Assembly (NCBI GenBank): GCA_027946365.1
Contig: JAPEUQ010000005.1
Location: 868,001 to 932,000, forward strand
DNA: 64,000 nt
Origin: Kalmusia sp. IMI 367209
Taxonomy: Eukaryota; Ascomycota; Dothideomycetes; Pleosporales; Didymosphaeriaceae
Direction: 5' to 3'
The notes under the pieces are model-generated. The model saw only the letters and a program-made list of their open reading frames with translations. It did no database searches and was not told the origin of the DNA. A program made the translations under genes and the position numbers. Positions 10,609-23,383 of this stretch are shown piece after piece. Positions within the stretch are counted from its first letter, which is position 1; each line of letters opens with the position of its first letter.

Positions 10609-11600
10609 GATGGGTGGAGGGCAGTCTCCTTCTATTGATAATGAAAGGCGGTATGGGGTCACGATATTTATCGAGCGAAATTTGGCCCCGGGGCGTAGTA
10701 AGCAGCGCCCACCTGCCTTGGTTGACTTCGCGCCAGTAGTGCTCGTGAGCTAATCTGTTTTTCGATTAATGAATGTTGGATAAACGTTCAGCTCGCGTCA
10801 GCGTGTGAGATGTGGGCCGCTATGTAGGCTAGTAACATATGCGGTTCCAGTATTTCTTAGTTGTTGATCTCGGGACTCGCTAAAAAACTTCAATAATAGC
10901 CTCATGGCGCTAGCAAAACTTCATAGTATCTTGGAGTGTCCCGAAGTATTCGAAAACGATTATCGTGACATCCGCTTGTGGTGCTGCATGCGAGCTATAC
11001 CATGTCGCTAGCCACGTGATAGCTTACTGGCCCTATAATGTTAATTTATAACACAATCGCTCTAAAGAAAAGTGCCTAAAATGACTCGGGTTTGAGAATA
11101 GATCGGAGGTAAAATGACAATTCAGTCGAGAATCCGTGGGACGCTATGTGGGTAATCAGCAAAAGTTTGATTGTATAGTGGCCAGAGGTCGTCAAAGCAT
11201 ATTCGAAAAAATCGAGTTCTCAATTTGGCCCTAATGATCTTGTCAATCAACAGGCGCCCTGACCGATACACTGGACTTATCTTTTCAATCATTCTAGAGC
11301 AATCCACTTAAGTTGGGTTGGTAACTGAACCCATGTCTCCTGCGAAAGTACTACAAACGTGCTTGGGGTATATCTGCTACACTTCACTATTCTTTGTTCT
11401 TTTGACGGGCATCGCAAATATCTTCCCAATTTCCTTTCGCTGCCGGTCTCGAGTCGAGATCATTACAAGCTCAACGTATCCGTGGAACCTCCGGCTCTCT
11501 GGTAGATCAAGACCATGAAACCTATGGGCTCCGGTTCTGAGTTTAGTTTGGCATTGCAGTTGTCAGAGCCGTATTCAAAGTAGACTTCGCAATGGGTGGC
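10609..11600. other. Intergenic region, about 1 kb, AT-richer
   Basis: No intact gene. The 11122-11307 minus-strand frame may be a further fragment of the HET-type relic that follows. Confidence 0.4.
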
Positions 11601-12891
11601 CTAAACAATACAGAGCGATGCCATCACCTCTCGAGTAAGTGAAGTAGATATTGTTTTGACGAAGTTAACCCCGCTTCCAGGTCCGTCATCAATAGGTGCT
11701 TGGGTAGAACCGGCATTCGGTTCGATCAATTTATGCCCTTCCCCTAAACGGTACATGCTCACGATTGCTGGGGGTATATAGTGACTGACGTAACAGCAGG
11801 TAATTCTCACATGCTTCCAGGGCGCCCATAACCAAGAGGGAAAATGTCCATACTTCCCAATCCTAAAGACTCCGTATGATGCACATAAATTGATGGGTTC
11901 TTTCGGAGATGAATAGGCTTGACATAGCAATGCGACTTGCCCTGCGTGGAGGGATTAGAAATACTGCTTGTCGACGTAATTCTTCACAGGCAGTAGGTAT
12001 ATATCAATAGGTCTAGGTGAACCAAGTTGCAAATTGATTCACGGGGAGACCCCAAACTTGGTGACCGGTGCCGCCTAAGCATCGAGAGAAGATGCCCTCC
12101 AAAGCATTGAGGAATTTAATTTCCATAGAAAGCTCTCGGACGATGTACTGCCGAACAATCCTGTGCAAGATAGTCTCGTGCACATCTCCAACATCACTGG
12201 TCAAGTCCGGTCGTTTTGAATCATCAGCAAGAACAAGGTGAGAAGGATGAGTCGATTCGAAATTAGCGTCGCAGACTTGATTAGCATATGCCAAAATCAT
12301 ATCTAAGTCTGTGAAATTGCCCCGTGACGGAACAGCGCGTATTCTTGTAGAGTCTAGCCCCTTAAATGTCATGGCGATTGAGAGACTCGAGAAGTTGAAG
12401 CGCACAAACTTCGACAAGCAGCTAATGTTTGACCGTGGACCTTTTCGATCCTGATGGGGTTGAGAAGATTACCAGTCTCTGGATCTGGCAGCAGTCCGGG
12501 ATTCGGGTTGGCGCCGTGCGAGGCAACGATGACCAGTTCAGCGCGGTAGTATATAATGTCCATAGCAGTAATCTGCGTTTGTTTCTCTGGGATTTCCTGC
12601 ACAATACATAAAAAAACAGTCTGGAGGTATCTTTGCCCAGCTTCTTGGCACAGCTTGATTGTATCGATGATAGTCCGCGGCAAGCCATTTGTCAAGATGA
12701 GCTCTTCCAGGCTTTCTGCTTGATGGAGAGCCTCCTTGTTTCTTGACAAGAGTAGTCTGTGTCGGCCCACTCCAGAAGTAGCTCAAAGCCCGATATGTTA
12801 GGTCTTGGTTGTCTTGGGAAAGTGAAGCTGCAAGTACAAGGCTTTTAGGATATACATCGACTAGGCGAAACATAGACGGATACTCTCTCAT
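11601..12891 (-). pseudogene. HET-domain (heterokaryon incompatibility) protein, decayed
   Basis: Fragments of one HET-type protein lie in order on the minus strand but in different frames. Near 12800 there is DLTYRALSYFWSGPTQTTL (the ALSYxWG element). At 12690-12560 comes GLPRTIIDTIKLCQEAGQRYL then LCIVQE and a degraded AELVIVASHGANP. At 12130-12020 there is FLNALEGIFSRCLGG then VWGLPVNQFA, and near 11840 FPSWLWAPWK (the PSWSWAGW element). A one-base shift is needed around 12743, more shifts follow, the usual WVD after RYL is lost, and the WTFQE element is missing. HET proteins trigger cell death when genetically different hyphae fuse. This copy should be inactive. Confidence 0.68.
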
Positions 12892-14945
12892 GGGACAGTT
12901 TTCCCATCCCTTTCCGAAAGGAAGGGCCTAGCTTGGGCCATGTCGTGGGATTTCGTTGGTTGCAACCAGGATACGGAGGTCAAAATCTTGATAAGTAGAG
13001 CATAGTACATCCCTCGGGGACGTTGTGCATTGCGGAGAGCGGCTCGCAGGGAATAGACGTGAGAGAATCAGAGATTGGTGAATAGTGCGAGTACTGCTGG
13101 AAGCGGGGGGACGAGGCTGCTAGACGGAGCTGAAAGTCTGCTGACGTGGGGCCTATGCTCGCGTGCTGTGCAATTGACTAGTCTATACATATGCAAGACG
13201 AACAGCCACTTTGCATACGGAGATCTAGATATAATGAACTGAGTGCTTTCATTGCGCTGCTGGTGTTGGCTGCCTGGCTCCACACCGCTTCATCTCGCCT
13301 GTGGCGTCAGGGCGTAGTGTTGGTGTATGAAGCTGACACCAAATCAGCCGTTCTTCCTCGTGCACAGTCTGAAGCCAACTACGATTTGTTGGATCAAGAC
13401 TTGGTGATCTTTGGGAAAGATAATTAGGAAGGGACCTTTGAAGATGCACTGTTCGGCTATGGCAAGCACGCTTGTTGAGCTGGAAAGCCGATTCTTCCTT
13501 GTGCCGTAATAGGATGCAAGGGAGTGTTCGAAACGGACCAAGGCCTAGACGAGCCTTATCTCTGAGCAGGAGCAGCGTCAGACGGACGTGCATCGCGATG
13601 CCACTGTGCGACCCGGGAAGCGAACACCTACTGGGGCTAGCGCCATAGTTACGATAAGCGAGCGTGAAGATGCATCTCATATGGGAGGAACAAGGGCTTT
13701 CCTCCGAACAGAACAACTTCCCCTCACACATGCTTGTAGCGTCGGCATCCCTCTCGCGGCTCCTCATCTCAACTTGTCAATGCAATGACTACCATGTGCT
13801 TCTTCGAGTGCGTCATCATCAGATCTGACGCGGAGCTCACCGCCGCGGGTTGCCCACCCGCCCGGTGCGGAACCCAAGCGCCACCATTCCGTCGCCTCGA
13901 AGAACCTACACCTCGACTATGCGTGCCTGTCTCAGCCTCAGAAGTCTAAGACCGAGAAAGAGCTTCTCCCTTGGTCTGCTCACTATGGCTCGGTTTTTGA
14001 GATAGAACGTTTCTCCCAATCCTGAGACCAGGTTTCGACAACACCATAGCGTTGGCGCACCATGGAGTCTAGCCCATGATTACCTAGGTCTCGATCTATC
14101 ATTTTGACCATCTAACAATGATCTCTAAAGAAACGGACCCAGGCTAGCCCCTCTATGGCAAATGCGACTAGATTCCAATTGGACGCGACCCTCAGAACGT
14201 GCGTAAACGCGTGTAAAGCGCTCCTTACCGTGCAGGACGCTTGCCAACAGACAAGAATCTTGCACCCTTACGATAACACTTTGGCCACTCAACATTGCTG
14301 ATCACTTCTTCAAGAGGGGGAACTTGACGCTGACTAGCTGCACCGACCCGACAGCTGAAACTCAAGCCTTTGTGGCTGAAGATAGCTGCATGCAGCCATT
14401 GGAGACTTTCACTTTCACGAAATCCTCTGACATTGGACGCGATGGCATACAACTCACACTGAGGGACTTCCCATACCATTGTGAAAGCAGAAATTTATTT
14501 GGATCCTTACTCCTGTCCTCATGGCGGCTGTGTGATGCGCACTAGTTATACTAAGTTCGATTGGATTCGCAGAAGCTATTGTATGCAAGGATTGTGACAC
14601 AGCGAGCATCGATACCACAAACACGTAAACATGCTTCCGAGAGACCACGCGCTCGTCCTTTTGGCTGGGTCGTCGTCAGTGGGCCTTCCGCGATTCAAAG
14701 CGACCAACAGCCCAGCGAACGGTACGTAGGATTTTATCCCTGCTTTTCATCCCTTCCATGTACCCAAGAGACTGGGACCACATTTTGAGCATTGCAGAAC
14801 CACACCTTGGTCTGGTTGCTTGTCTATTTGCCCTTATTCAGGGTCTATGTCGACCTGAGGCACCTTTGCTCTGTAAAAACTTCTTTTTTCGATACTGGCA
14901 GGCACTTTTGACCGCATCCGTCTGCGATCTGTATTCTCTCACATT
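12892..14945. other. Gene-poor region, about 2 kb
   Basis: Several frames up to about 170 codons overlap on both strands but lack motifs and convincing structure. No gene called. Confidence 0.45.
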
Positions 14946-16643
14946 ATGCCTCTGCAGAAGCCGCCTCCCAAATCTCAACCTGCTACTGACAAGGAATTAG
15001 CAGCAGAAAATCAAACGCTACTAAAGCAACGACGAAGGACGCTTCAAACCATTAGCGAATTGGCACCTCACCATGCGGCTTCACAAGGTTCTATTGGGGC
15101 CTTGTCAAAAATAGACAATGGCACTACCGCTTATGGTGGTGGTGGAGATGTAGGGGCGAGGACTATTAGGAGTAGTCGTAGGCGAAGTCTGCCAACTCAG
15201 GGCATAGCAGCTCGACGTGAATACACAAATCCGCCTTCGATGTCAACGTCTCTGGCTAGTTCTCCTGCTCTACATCGCTCGATCACAGATCCATATAGCT
15301 CGAGAAGCTTCGGACGTCACAATCCTCGACGGCGGTCTATGCCGTCTTCCTTCGAACCACAGGGTCGCTCCTTATCTCCTGTTGCTGAAGGCGAGTCAGC
15401 AAGATTCCCAGGGCCTCGTAACGATCTACAACTACGAGGGCCCAGCCGCAATCGATGTGGCAAAAAGCAATCGGACGACTTTCTACTTGGAAGAACAGAA
15501 GCGCAGCATAAACGTGGTTGGAATGCTCGCCGAGAAAGAGATCTTATCAAAAGGGAGCAAGCTCTACTAGAAGCACATGTGCGGAGAGAGGGAGAACGCT
15601 TTGGTCTCGCTATTCAACGCTCCTCAACAAAGCCGTGTTTAACGCCACTCGGTACAAGTGTTACGACGAACGTTCATCAGTCTAAACACTATCCGCAGCT
15701 TCTCATAAGGAGTCGACCAACGGGAAACAATCTAGTCCAACAGAGCAGTCGCGGTAGAAGACGACCGAACGGAAACATTGTCGACGAACGTTTGTTCCGT
15801 CATACTGTTACTAGCACGTTGGATCCCTACATAGAGCAACATGAACTGCGAAGAAGCCTTTCCGCCACGTCTGACCCTCGGTGGGTCTCTTGCAACGACT
15901 TTGTTAGCCAGACAATGTCCCCCACCATCCGTTCATCATCATCGAGCTCGTTCCTCAGTTCCGGCCTCATCGAGCGACCTTATCTCACAGAACCTCGATC
16001 TTCTAGTTCCTTGCAGACTTCCTCCGAATCGAATCGCTCGTCTTCAGTGAAGTCCAGTTTATCCGACAACTCTAGTGCAACTAGACCTTCTCAGCGACTT
16101 TCGTTCACGCACGCAAGGGCACCCGATCATCCGCTTAGGCAAAACCCGATTACAACCTATCGCGAGATCTTCCCCGCGCTCAGCGAAGCTAACCTTGAGT
16201 CAAATGTGTTTTCGCCTACAACCCACGCATTCCTGCGGTCGCAGCCAACGGACCAAGCGACATACTCTCATGAAAGACCAACTCCAGGAGATTCGGTCCA
16301 TCAGGCGTTGAGCCATAAGCGATCCCACTCACGAAATCGCTCACAGGCAAGCACTTGCGTGACCGCTGGTCACAATACACAAAATGCCGCCTATATATCT
16401 ACCAATGATGTGATCTTCCGGGAAAATCCCGATAAGAGGGGCTTATTAGTGCCAGGTAGTATAGGCAAGAGAAATAGTAGAGCGGAGAAAGGAGAGCTAG
16501 AGAAACGGGAAATGAAGGAGAAGATCAAAGAGAGGGTGAGGAGAGCGAATGAGCTAGAGGACGAGAAGGAGAGGGATTTGATCAAGGAAGGGAAGAGAAT
16601 GAAGCGGAGAACGTTCCTCTGTGGCTTATTTGGGAAGGCGTGA
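14946..16643 (+). CDS. Hypothetical Ser/Arg-rich protein with C-terminal coiled coil
   Basis: A single exon of 565 codons; the ATG at 14946 follows a CT-rich leader. The body is low-complexity, rich in Ser, Arg, Thr and Pro, with many RRxS/T sites that could be phosphorylated by basophilic kinases. The C-terminal 60 residues switch to a Lys/Glu/Arg-rich heptad-like helix (EKREMKEKIKERVRRANE) and end RRTFLCGLFGKA. No family recognised. A cytoskeletal or cortical scaffold would fit, but that is a guess. Confidence 0.7.
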   Translation: MPLQKPPPKSQPATDKELAAENQTLLKQRRRTLQTISELAPHHAASQGSIGALSKIDNGTTAYGGGGDVGARTIRSSRRRSLPTQGIAARREYTNPPSMSTSLASSPALHRSITDPYSSRSFGRHNPRRRSMPSSFEPQGRSLSPVAEGESARFPGPRNDLQLRGPSRNRCGKKQSDDFLLGRTEAQHKRGWNARRERDLIKREQALLEAHVRREGERFGLAIQRSSTKPCLTPLGTSVTTNVHQSKHYPQLLIRSRPTGNNLVQQSSRGRRRPNGNIVDERLFRHTVTSTLDPYIEQHELRRSLSATSDPRWVSCNDFVSQTMSPTIRSSSSSSFLSSGLIERPYLTEPRSSSSLQTSSESNRSSSVKSSLSDNSSATRPSQRLSFTHARAPDHPLRQNPITTYREIFPALSEANLESNVFSPTTHAFLRSQPTDQATYSHERPTPGDSVHQALSHKRSHSRNRSQASTCVTAGHNTQNAAYISTNDVIFRENPDKRGLLVPGSIGKRNSRAEKGELEKREMKEKIKERVRRANELEDEKERDLIKEGKRMKRRTFLCGLFGKA

Positions 16644-18665
16644 GGGCCGTAATCGGAATGGAAGAATATACGTTGGAGTCCGGCGTAGTCTTTGGGATGG
16701 GTTACTCGAGGCCAAATATCATGAGTAGATGGGACACAGGCTCGAGTATGTAAATTGCAAACGGATGCGGTGATGTTTGACGGAAATGATAATGATGATA
16801 TCAATTTGCTATTGCCTAAAGCACACAGACCATTACGGATCTTCATAATGTAACATCACAATAGCCTCTTCCTGATTTTCCTTTATCCTGACAGACGATA
16901 TCATTTCCTTGTGCACCTGATGGTCGACATGGGCGGAAATTACGAGTTTCGTGGCCTATAGCTCATTCACGGCGGGCTTGAGAATGTATGCTCAGCCACG
17001 TCCACTCTCCGTCCTGATAACTGCCCTGATAGCAGATTACCACACCCCACTCAAACTGCTACAGGAGAATGTAGATCTCACCGATGAAGAGCGATTTGGC
17101 TAGGCATCCTTCCGTGCCGCCCGGCGCGGTACGGCGAGGTCGTCTAAGCGAACCATAGTGATCCCACCCAGAGATCAGCCTCGACATAAGACTCGGCTAC
17201 GCCCGTCCGGCTTGGTACTCTAAGCGAAGCGTACACGCACGTTCATCACAGCAGCATGCACGAGCGGCTGAGGTGGTATTTCTCCGAGGTAGGGACGCCA
17301 CAGGCAGGCCCGATTCGCTTGCAGGGCTGGTGAAGGTTATTGAATTGTGCGTAGGGCTTGCATGCGTGGGTGGAACACGTCCAAACAGACCTTCGAGGCG
17401 AAGGGAGCTGAGGGAGGAGTTCACCGCCTGAGGATGAGAGGCTGAAGAGAGTTTGATGGCTGGACATGTAGAGCGGGGAAGGGGAGGGCGAAACGATGGG
17501 GTGTGTGCGTATGGGGGTGGGGTGATGGTAGTGTTTATCATGCGTTCCGGTTCTTTTCATGCTGCATGGATGTATGAGGTATTCACAAGGAAGTAGTTGT
17601 GCCGAGGCCCAGGTTGGGGAAGCATCGAAAATTTTTGTACGAGCTATCCTCGCTGCTGGTGCCCGGTCTGTTCTCGCACGGAGGTGATGCGATGCGATGC
17701 GGGGAACGGACCCTGCTTCCTCAATTGTCCGAGTACTTGGACGCACTGCCGTGGGGCGGGCCACGTGAGATGAGCGCTAAGTGTTTGCTCGGATCGCAGT
17801 CCTGGGACATATCTGCTCGTGCTATTCTTTTCGCAGTGGGATGGCTTTGCGCGGAGGAGTTGCGTGCTCTGGTGGGGGATCCACTGTAGCCAAGTGAGAC
17901 AGGTGTGTGTTTCCATGTACCGGTCATTTGTACAAAGAGAAGCTGGGCCTGCAGTGGTCGACCATTCCCGGCTCGCAGTGAGGCGTCCGGCAGCATTGCA
18001 GACGCGCTGGTGTCGCGAGGTCCGCGTGCTTATGTGCTCTGTAGCAGAGGTTGCATCGGGGCGTCGAGGCGTATGTGGTAGGCTGGGAGGGCTTCCGTTT
18101 CCGGACGGTGCTGCAGTACGTCTGCTCGCCCGACTTGCTTTTTCGTCGTGTCCCAACACGCAGCCGGCGGCGCACTCGCAATCAAGCGGTAGCTCTGGCT
18201 GCAAGGCTGGTCGGAAGCGGCGAATGCTCGCGGCATGTAGCATGCCGCGCCGAAGCATGCCCAGGCCGTTCCCATTCGCAGTCGTGTAGCTGTGGACCCT
18301 CCCCAGCACACGCGGCGCACGGACGTGGAGACATCGACGGCCAACCTGCTGCCAACCACCAACCGCCAACCTGCTCCTCAAATCGTCGCCGCAATCCCGC
18401 GCTCGCTGCCCGTTGTCCCAACTGCAAACGTCCCATCGCTGTGGTCGCTCACCCCCCTTCCCGTTGCGCGCGCTCTCCACCAGCCTGTCGCCCGCACTCC
18501 GCCGTGCTCCCAATGTCATCAGGCAGTCGAGCCCCGCTCCCAAACGCGCCCCGTGGCTCGCTGTCACAAGCTCTCCACAGCAGCCACCACGTCGTACAGA
18601 CCGTCAGGCCCGTTTCGCTCGCAGCCTGCTGAGCTTCTTGCGCCCGCCAGCTGCCCTGTGCCACC
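16644..18665. other. GC-rich region upstream of the RasGEF gene
   Basis: About 2 kb in which several frames on both strands stay open because stops are rare in GC-rich DNA. None has recognisable domains. The last several hundred bases are probably promoter and 5' leader of the RasGEF gene. Confidence 0.5.
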
Positions 18666-21600
18666 ATGCCGCCGTCGGGACGCCCGCCGAGCGCTGCTGG
18701 ACAGACTGCCCGGACCACCAGGCCAGCACCGCCGGACCACAGGAGCATCTCCGCCCGCGGCGAAAAGTCGAAGAGCGCTCAGCAGATGGACTCGCCGCGC
18801 AAGGAGTCTGTTCATTCCGCCCACGATGCTCCCAGCGTCGCAGGCCTGCGGCCCCCCAATCTCAAGAATCGCGCCCACTCGGCGCCCATGATACCCAAAA
18901 ACCACCTCGAGGGAGCCGAGGACGACGATGCTATGGGCAGCCTAGGCGACAACAACGACGACTGGGAGATCGCTGGCGACGAATTCTTCCAGCGTTACCA
19001 CTTCCCCGAAGCCGTCAAGCCCACCAAGCTCGACATCTCCTCGAGCTCTGTCGACTCGTCCTCCGACACCGAAGGCCCGCTCTCCCCCACCAACCTCAAG
19101 GGCCGCCATCCGCTGCAAACAGACGCGCTCCCCAGTCCGCGATCGCCCGCGCCATCTGTAGGTGTAAGTTGCTTTTTGCGCCTCGAAACTCGCGTAGCTG
19201 CAGCACTGACGCAACCCTTGTAGTCCGGGAATAGCGACTCCGCGTCTGCCATGCAAGACATCAACGTTGCCGTGCTGGGCGCCCGCGGGTCGGGCAAGTC
19301 CACCTTTATACGTCGAGCGCTCAATTTGCCCAATGTCGGAGCAGGTGCCGTCTGCACGCGCAAGATGACCATTGATGGTGGACTCTACCTTGTGCGCTTC
19401 CTTGAGATGTCCATAAACGACGTGCAGATTCGAGACCACACTTGCATTGGATGGCCGGAGACAGTCGAAGATGTGGTCACACCGCGAATCGATGGGGCTG
19501 TCACCATCTATGATGTCACTAGCGACAAGAGCCTGGCGCGGGTGCCAGAGATATTAGGTCAGAATCTGCAACCTCTTCAAGCAAATAGTGCAGCATATTG
19601 ATTGCCGGAACTAGGTTTATTGTCGCGCTCTGGACTCCCTTTCATACTGGTCGGGTGCAAGTGCGATCAGCACCCCGCCCATCGTGAAGTCGACCCTGCG
19701 GTTGTTGAGAAGAAAGCGAAAACATTCCTGGGCGAAGTGAATACTTTTCAAACATCCGAAGCTTCACCTGAGACGCACCGAGGTTGCCTATCTGTGATTA
19801 CTCGTGCAGTCATCTCATCTAAGCGACGTGAGTGTAAATCCTTTTTCTCATGCCACGCTGTTATTGTAGAGGCTCTCACTTGCCTTTTGAATCATCTACA
19901 GCTTATCTTGACCCACCCTATCCCATCAGCATGCATTATTGACAGCTGAGTCAGCCCGATCACAAGCATCAATGGCTCGCCGACGAGCGAATTCTTCCGC
20001 AGTAAGATCTAGCACAGCTAAAGATCCATGGGATCGCAAACACGAACGCGCTAGCTCTGAGTTCTCGGCACGACTACGCCCACATTCCTCTGAGATCAAA
20101 GGTCATCGTTATAAGTCGAGCGAAGCGAATAAAACCTTCTTCAACTTCGAAGAGGAATCGCCAACATACGACTCTAATGAATCAGATGGCCAGGCTTCTG
20201 ATACAGAACAGATTGTAGCATCGGAAATGCCCTCTGACGAAAACGGATATACCTTCGATCAACTCGTGGATCGACTCCTTGCGCAGCCCATGTCAAAGAA
20301 CGACTCAAAATTCGTTTCCATGTTTCTTGCGCTGTACAGGAAATTTGCAACACCAGGTCAGTTGCTGGAGGCGATTTTGAAGCGTTTCGATTCGCTGAAA
20401 AGGAGGACACCCCCGGTACTACGGATCATTGCGCAATTGAGGTACCTCGCTATTCTGCAACAATGGGTGAGCTACTATCCCGGAGATTTTGCCTACCCGT
20501 CGACTAGAAGGACGTTGCGAAGATTTGCGACAGCGCTTTCTAGCAACCGCGAGTTCTCTGTCGCGGCGAAAGAGATTCTTCACGATTATGAAGCCATCAT
20601 AGATGACGATGACACGGAATGGGCATGTAGCGATCGTCTACGTGCTCAAAATGAGCAGATTCCAACTTTCCATACCGTCCTAGACGAAGACTCAGAAAGT
20701 GATGACTTCACAAAAGCGCTTGGCCACATGTCAATGTCCTCAGAACGGCTCTCAATCGCGAGAAGTAGCATGACGGGTCATTCGCGATCCACACAAGGAA
20801 CAACAGGGACGAGTAGCTCAACGCAAACCCTGCTACACCAGGTGGAGCAGAACGAACGAATAGCAAGACATCTTGTCCCGAACCCTATCAAACCACTTAC
20901 AAAGATACAATGGCGACAATTCATGGAAGAACCAGAGGAGGCAATTGCCAAAGAATTAACGCGTATTGACTGGATCATGTTCTCTTCAATCCGACCTCGC
21001 GATTTGGTAAGGCATGTAAGCATGAATGCCGAAGAGAAAAAGAGATTCAAAAGCTTAGAGAATGTCACGCGGATGACAGACCACTTTAACCATGTTGCAT
21101 ACCTCGTGGCCAACTACATCCTTCTGCGCGACAAGCACAGACATCGAGCTCTCATGCTTGAGAAGTGGATGAAAGTTGCGCGAGAGGTACGGAAATTGAA
21201 CAATTACAACACTCTGGGTGCAGTTTTGGCAGGCGTTAAGAGCACAGCAGTACACCGTCTTGCAGCCACCAGAGAACTCGTCCCCCAGCAAACAAGTCTC
21301 GACTTCATGAAACTCGAGATCCTCATGGGACCGCAAAAGTCATATTTTGCATACCGCCTTGCATGGGATAATAGCTCAGGCGAACGTCTACCATATATTC
21401 CTCTACACCGCCGAGATTTAGTCTCAGCATCGGAAGGTAACTCGACATTCGTGAGTGACAAGACGAAGCAGCCGGAGCTATTCACGCCGCATCCCGGTAC
21501 CAGTGTCTTCCACGGCGCAGCAGGGAACCGAAATTCGAGAGAGGCACCACCAGGCGGTGTCACAGGTAAAGAGAGAATCAATTGGAAAAAATTTGAAATC

Positions 21601-21857
21601 ATGGGCGAGGTAATTGTGGGCGTTCAACGAGCACAGGGAACTCCGTATTCGACGTGGCGACAAAATGACGAGATCAAGAACCTGATTCTCGATATCAAGA
21701 TTTCCAAAGACGACGATGTAAGCTCTGCACGATAGTTTCGCGTTTGATTCGGGATTTTGCTGATGGGAGACAGGATCTTTACGAGCGAAGCGTGCATCTG
21801 GAGGCCGCAGGCGCCGGCGAAAAGAAGAAGTTTGCCAGTTGGTGGCGAGAGCGTTAG
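18666..21857 (+). CDS. Ras guanine-nucleotide exchange factor with N-terminal GTPase-like domain
   Basis: Five exons (18666-19163, 19224-19557, 19615-19827, 19946-21717, 21774-21857) give 966 residues with all phases consistent. Residues 1-170 are disordered. A Ras-like domain follows, with P-loop VLGARGSGKSTF, a YDVTSDKSLARV stretch, and FILVGCKCD in place of the usual NKxD. After a Ser/Arg linker comes a RasGEF_N module (FDQLVDRLLAQPMSKNDSKF ... MFLALYRKFATPGQLL). The catalytic RasGEF domain includes IDWIMFSSIRPRDLV, HFNHVAYLVANYIL, KVAREVRKLNNYNTLGAVL and LDFMKLEILMGPQKSYFAYR. Related proteins activate Ras/Rap-type switches in growth and morphogenesis. Whether the built-in GTPase-like domain binds nucleotide is open, since its NKxD Asn is Cys. 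Confidence 0.9.
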
Positions 21858-22622
21858 TGCCTCCGTTCTTCACGATCCCCATATCAGTTTGCCGTTTTTT
21901 AGCGAGACACCCGTGCTGCCTCATTAGCTACGGCAAGCCGGCAGACCGCGTCTTCTTTTGTTCTATTCAACAGAAAGAGCGATCACTAAAAGTAGGTTTC
22001 CACAGCGAGACTGTCACTCCCCCTCCCGCACTTGCCCCCCGTGCAAGACTACCAAGTCGAGGGCACGAACTACATGCGCATCTAAGCACACGCCAATGAT
22101 ACCCAAACCCGTTTGCTTGTTTATTCGGGCTACTGCCATTGTGTGCAGTGTGCTACTGGCGTACGCGATTATACCGGACAACCCCACCTCGGCATTCTGC
22201 ATTCTCTTATTTTATTATCTTATCTGGTGTTTTGAAAAAGAATCTACTGCGATGAGTTGTTCTTTAGTTGCATGATACCTTGAGGGTGTGGTTCACTTGA
22301 TGTTGTATATGACGGAGCATTATATACGTTCTGGGGCGTTTTTAGCGTGCACACTCTGTCATTCACGAGTTGGGTACATTAGTGCTATGGTATGGATGGA
22401 TGGACGGAGGAGCTCATGGCTGGGTCTAGGAGCATTATGAGATAATGAAAAGTGTAATGACTGTCACGAGCGGTAGCAACACATGGGTGTGTGAACCAGA
22501 ACTGGCTTTGCTGCTACGTTCTCGAGTGTTATGATACAGGTGCTCTATGGTGGTATCCAGTCTGTCCACATGTCCCGGCCTAAGAAATACTTCCATGCGC
22601 GCAAGCTTCGATGCTGATATGC
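21858..22622. other. Intergenic region, about 765 bases
   Basis: Lies between the 3' ends of convergent genes. No gene recognised. Confidence 0.5.
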
Positions 22623-23115
22623 CTACTGGTCGAGCTTGCACGGGAAAATTCCCTTCTCTGTAACACTGTTAGTAAATGGTTTATTTCTTTGAGTGAAAGA
22701 GCTCTTTGAAAACAAGTTTGGCACGTACCACGCTGATCATCCCATCGCGAGGTCCAGCCACTTGGGCAGAGCGATCGGTAGGCCAGGAGAAATTGGCGGC
22801 AGGGAGCAAAATCCTCGCCCTTGGCGGTGATGCACTTGTGGTAGTCGACGTAGTTCTGCCAGCAGTGCTTGGTCTGGTTCTGGTTCGGGAAGCGGGCATC
22901 GAAGCCTGTATCGTCAGCATCACTCTGTTATACCGTGTAAAGATTATTTTAGGTGTGTGGAAGGCGTGCGAAGCTCGGCGGGAGCTGCGGCGAGCTTGGT
23001 GGGAGGCGTACCGGCTGTGAGGTCAGGTTAGCATAGGTGAAGCTGTGAGAGGGGACGAGAAGTGCGCACCAGTGACGAACTTGAAGGGCTTGGTTTCGGT
23101 CTCCTCGTCAGACAT
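22623..23115 (-). CDS. COX12: Cytochrome c oxidase subunit VIb
   Basis: Three exons (23115-23070, 22905-22729, 22657-22623) give an 85-residue protein, the usual length. It starts [20 protein letters not shown] and carries the COX6B cysteine pattern: [12 protein letters not shown] (CX9C) and [12 protein letters not shown] (CX10C), then [14 protein letters not shown] and FPCKLDQ. These cysteines form the two disulfides acquired through the Mia40 import route. The subunit sits on the intermembrane-space face of complex IV. Intron 2 ends with TTACTAAC-AGTGTTACAG. The gene is divergent from the B12D/MLRQ gene, with 268 bases between starts. Confidence 0.95.
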
Positions 23116-23383
23116 GGCTGCGGTGTTTATCTGTGTGCTGGAGGCGGTGCTACGGTGGCAATGGCTGGTGGTGTCGGTGGTGACGAGGTGAGATGAGGTT
23201 GGCGATGCCGCCAGTGAGGAGTGGTTCGATTGCGCTTTGTCGCCGTTAGCGGCTCGGCGTTTTCCGCCGGACCTTGAGCTCCTGCATCCTCAAACGACCT
23301 GTGACGTTCTACCACCGCACCCCGACCCGATACAACGCTCGACGCGAAATCTCCACTCTACTACCCGATCGAACCCAGGCACT
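23116..23383. promoter_or_regulatory. Divergent promoter shared by COX12 and the B12D/MLRQ gene
   Basis: The two ATGs are 268 bases apart and point outward, so both leaders and promoters must lie here. The right half is CT-rich. I see no clear TATA box or CCAAT box. Confidence 0.6.

Noticed and set aside
13249..13767. A 172-codon minus-strand frame
   Set aside because: No domain, unusual composition, and overlapping open frames on the other strand. Treated as chance.
17644..18567. A 307-codon minus-strand frame
   Set aside because: The DNA is GC-rich and several other frames on both strands are open over the same bases. Composition is Arg/His/Ser-rich with no motif, and it lies in the likely promoter/leader of the RasGEF gene.
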